NCBI GenBank assembly: GCA_902772745.1
Contig: CACYBV010000076.1
Span: forward strand, 1 to 7,813
Length of the DNA: 7,813 nt
From: an uncultured Eubacteriales bacterium
GTDB lineage: Bacteria > Bacillota > Clostridia > Lachnospirales > Lachnospiraceae
Direction of reading: 5' to 3'
Of this stretch, positions 6,651-7,813 are shown piece after piece. The notes under the pieces were generated by a model. It ran no database searches, was not told the DNA's origin, and saw nothing but the letters and a program-made list of their open reading frames with translations. How positions within the stretch are numbered: position 1 is the stretch's first letter; every line of letters starts with the position of its first letter. Both the position numbers and the translations under genes were made by a program.

Positions 6651-6671
6651 TTTGTTTACATTTTGTTTACA
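6651..6671. repeat. Direct repeat TTTGTTTACA, 11-bp period
   Basis: TTTGTTTACA occurs at 6651-6660 and again at 6662-6671, with centres one helical turn apart. This spacing suits a regulatory protein binding one face of the DNA. It overlaps the proposed -35 region of the candidate RNA below. Confidence 0.7.
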
Positions 6672-6680
6672 ATTTATCTT
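6652..6680 (+). promoter_or_regulatory. Weak candidate promoter for the structured RNA
   Basis: TTGTTT at 6652-6657, a 17-nt spacer, and TATCTT at 6675-6680. Both hexamers are poor (3/6 and 4/6 matches). The predicted start near 6686-6688 coincides with the first base of the closing helix of the RNA, which is the main reason to list it. Confidence 0.3.
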
Positions 6681-6685
6681 TGGAA

Positions 6686-6868
6686 TCGATACAAAGTGAA
6701 CGCAATTTCTTCAAATTTCCATAGTATCATTGGTATCGTAAGAGAACAGCTTCTTACACTTCTCATAATTGTCGGGTACCTCCCGATCCCCCTTTTAAAT
6801 GATATAGAAGATATGTTATCACCGACGTATCGAGAGCCCCCTGAGAGATCAGGGGGCTTGTCCTTTTT
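6686..6868 (+). ncRNA. Candidate structured noncoding RNA with intrinsic terminator, family unknown
   Basis: A nested set of helices is visible. P1 is TCGATAC 6686-6692 with GTATCGA 6827-6833. P2 is GTGA 6696-6699 with TCAC 6819-6822. P3 is ATTTCTTC 6705-6712 with GAAGATAT 6807-6814 (one mismatch). P4 is GTATCATT 6724-6731 with AATGATAT 6798-6805 (one G-U). Inside P4 lie two local hairpins: P5 6738-6744/6751-6757, and P6 6771-6776/6782-6787 with a 5-nt loop. One nucleotide after P1 an intrinsic terminator begins. The whole is about 180 nt with a closed outer helix, like an independent small RNA, and serS has its own promoter further down. I found no T-box, SRP, tmRNA or RNase P signature. The size and long imperfect helix recall 6S RNA, but the branched interior does not fit well. 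A riboswitch-like leader is an alternative. The structure was paired by hand, with no energy or covariation test. Confidence 0.5.
6835..6868 (+). terminator. Intrinsic terminator upstream of the serS promoter
   Basis: AGCCCCCTGA (6835-6844) pairs perfectly with TCAGGGGGCT (6849-6858) across a GAGA tetraloop, followed by TGTCCTTTTT. It is a strong hairpin oriented for plus-strand transcripts. It ends transcription from the region after 6088 (candidate RNA or pseudogene) and insulates serS. Confidence 0.9.
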
Positions 6869-6917
6869 GAAAGTTCCTGCCGTAAAGCGCAAAACAGCAA
6901 CATCTCCCCGTTGGCAC

Positions 6918-6946
6918 TTGACGATTCCGGCGTACTTTGGTAAAAT
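6918..6946 (+). promoter_or_regulatory. Sigma-A-type promoter of serS
   Basis: TTGACG at 6918-6923, an exact 17-nt spacer, and TAAAAT at 6941-6946 preceded by TGG (extended -10). Each hexamer has one mismatch to consensus. The predicted start is near 6953, giving a leader of about 50 nt. No T-box or other attenuator fits in such a short leader. Confidence 0.85.
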
Positions 6947-7004
6947 AAAAGGACGCGAATATCCGATACCGGTATTTCCATATCAGAAAAGGGGAGAAAA
7001 TAGC

Positions 7005-7813
7005 ATGCTTGACATCAGATTTGTCAGAGAAAATCCGGACCTTGTCCGTGAGAATATCAAAAAGAAGTTCCAGGATCAGAAACTGCCGCTTGTAGACGAA
7101 GTCCTCGCACTTGACAAAAGAAACCGCGAAATCAAGGTTGAAGTCGAAAACCTCCGCTCGAACCGCAATAAAGCTTCGAAAAAGATCGGTGCGCTGATGG
7201 CGCAGGGAAAACGCGACGAAGCGGAAGCAGTCAAGGCGGAAATCGCCAAAGAGGGCGCCCGCATTGACGAGCTTTCGGCGGAAGAGAAGCAGGTGGAGCA
7301 GGATCTTCTGCAGAAGATGATGGTGATCCCGCAGATGATCGATCCTTCGGTTCCGATCGGCCCGGACGACAGCTGCAATGTGGAAGTGGAGCGTTTCGGC
7401 GAGCCGAAGGTACCGGATTTTGATATTCCCTATCACACAGACATCATGGCGCGTTTCGACGGCATCGACCTGGACGCCGCCGGCCGTGTTGCGGGAAACG
7501 GATTTTATTACCTCATGGGCGACATTGCCAGGCTGCATTCGGCGGTTATCGCCTATGCACGGGATTTCATGATCGACCGCGGCTTCACCTACTGCGTACC
7601 GCCCTTCATGATCCGCTCGAACGTTGTGACCGGCGTAATGAGCTTTGCCGAGATGGACGCGATGATGTACAAGATCGAGGGTGAAGACCTGTACCTGATC
7701 GGAACTTCGGAGCATTCGATGATCGGCAAGTTCATCGACCAGCAGATTCCGGAAGAGAAGCTCCCCTACACGCTGACCTCGTATTCGCCCTGCTTCCGCA
7801 AGGAAAAAGGCGC
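7005..7813 (+). CDS. serS: Seryl-tRNA synthetase, 3' end beyond window
   Basis: SerRS charges tRNA-Ser (and tRNA-Sec where present) with serine in the cytoplasm. The first 269 codons are in the window. The start MLDIRFVRENPDLVRENI is the standard SerRS N-terminus. Residues about 28-108 form the long antiparallel coiled-coil arm that grips the tRNA variable arm. The class II catalytic core follows (motif 1 region about 175-205; TSE at 234-236 for the serine-binding TxE motif; motif 2 with SPCFRKEKG at 261-269, Arg265 being the class II arginine). The frame is open upstream to about 6696, but the start at 7005 is set by AAGGGGAG (6989-6996) 8 nt before it and by homology. The core reads TSEHSMIGKF where E. 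coli/B. subtilis-type enzymes have TAEVP, a subtype I associate with Lachnospiraceae and some other lineages. It is transcribed from its own promoter. Confidence 0.96.
   Translation, partial: MLDIRFVRENPDLVRENIKKKFQDQKLPLVDEVLALDKRNREIKVEVENLRSNRNKASKKIGALMAQGKRDEAEAVKAEIAKEGARIDELSAEEKQVEQDLLQKMMVIPQMIDPSVPIGPDDSCNVEVERFGEPKVPDFDIPYHTDIMARFDGIDLDAAGRVAGNGFYYLMGDIARLHSAVIAYARDFMIDRGFTYCVPPFMIRSNVVTGVMSFAEMDAMMYKIEGEDLYLIGTSEHSMIGKFIDQQIPEEKLPYTLTSYSPCFRKEKG

Larger units (their letters stand above)
6562..6685. other. Intergenic stretch before the candidate RNA
   Basis: No gene is seen. It contains a possible stem CCGGCA (6587-6592) with TGCCGG (6617-6622) around a 24-nt loop, without a T-run. 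It ends in the AT-rich tandem repeat at 6651-6671 that may be part of a promoter. Confidence 0.5.

Noticed and set aside
6696..7004. In-frame upstream extension of serS (no stop back to a GTG at 6696)
   Set aside because: It would run through a strong intrinsic terminator and the serS promoter; the SerRS family start and ribosome binding site fit ATG 7005.
6686..7004. T-box riboswitch controlling serS
   Set aside because: The conserved T-box sequence (TGGNACCGCG-like) is absent; GGTACC at 6775-6780 lies in a small hairpin, and the serS promoter is downstream of the terminator.
6849..7715. Minus-strand open frame of 288 codons opposite serS
   Set aside because: It covers the serS promoter and the terminator and is antisense to a clear SerRS coding region.
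1..7813. CRISPR array, tRNA or rRNA genes, insertion sequence, prophage
   Set aside because: No regularly spaced long repeats, cloverleaf, transposase motif, terminal inverted repeats or phage structural genes were seen.

Overview
The window looks like a stretch of a Firmicutes chromosome, most likely a clostridial or Lachnospiraceae-like lineage of moderate GC. The reasons are a DnaD-domain replication protein (a Firmicutes family), strong GGAGG-like ribosome binding sites, sigma-A-type promoters, and LigA and SerRS subtypes that I associate with Lachnospiraceae from memory. There is no rRNA, tRNA, CRISPR array, insertion sequence or clear phage signature.

Layout: (1) 1-604, minus strand, the 5' two thirds or so of a DnaD-domain gene that runs off the left edge. 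(2) 605-1181, a divergent intergenic region with a promoter on each side. It holds an unusual cluster of DnaA-box-like nonamers, some in direct head-to-tail tandem. (3) 1182-6014, plus strand, a compact four-gene unit with no internal terminator: queA, a ten-TM DMT/EamA transporter, an RluF-type pseudouridine synthase, and a divergent NAD-dependent DNA ligase. It is closed by a strong intrinsic terminator at 6051-6088. (4) 6114-6561, a frameshifted, start-less coding remnant of unknown function. (5) 6562-7004, noncoding, with a candidate structured RNA of about 180 nt ending in its own intrinsic terminator, followed by a near-consensus promoter. (6) 7005-7813, the 5' part of serS, running off the right edge.

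How the genes may work together: QueA makes the queuosine precursor at tRNA position 34. RluF, besides its 23S rRNA target, is known in E. coli to make pseudouridine 35 in tRNA-Tyr, so the operon may hold two enzymes that act on neighbouring anticodon positions of one tRNA. The transporter between them has no known substrate. LigA is translationally close to rluF (3-nt gap) without an obvious functional link. The most interesting noncoding signals are the DnaA-box-like cluster beside a replication gene and the uncharacterised structured RNA upstream of serS.
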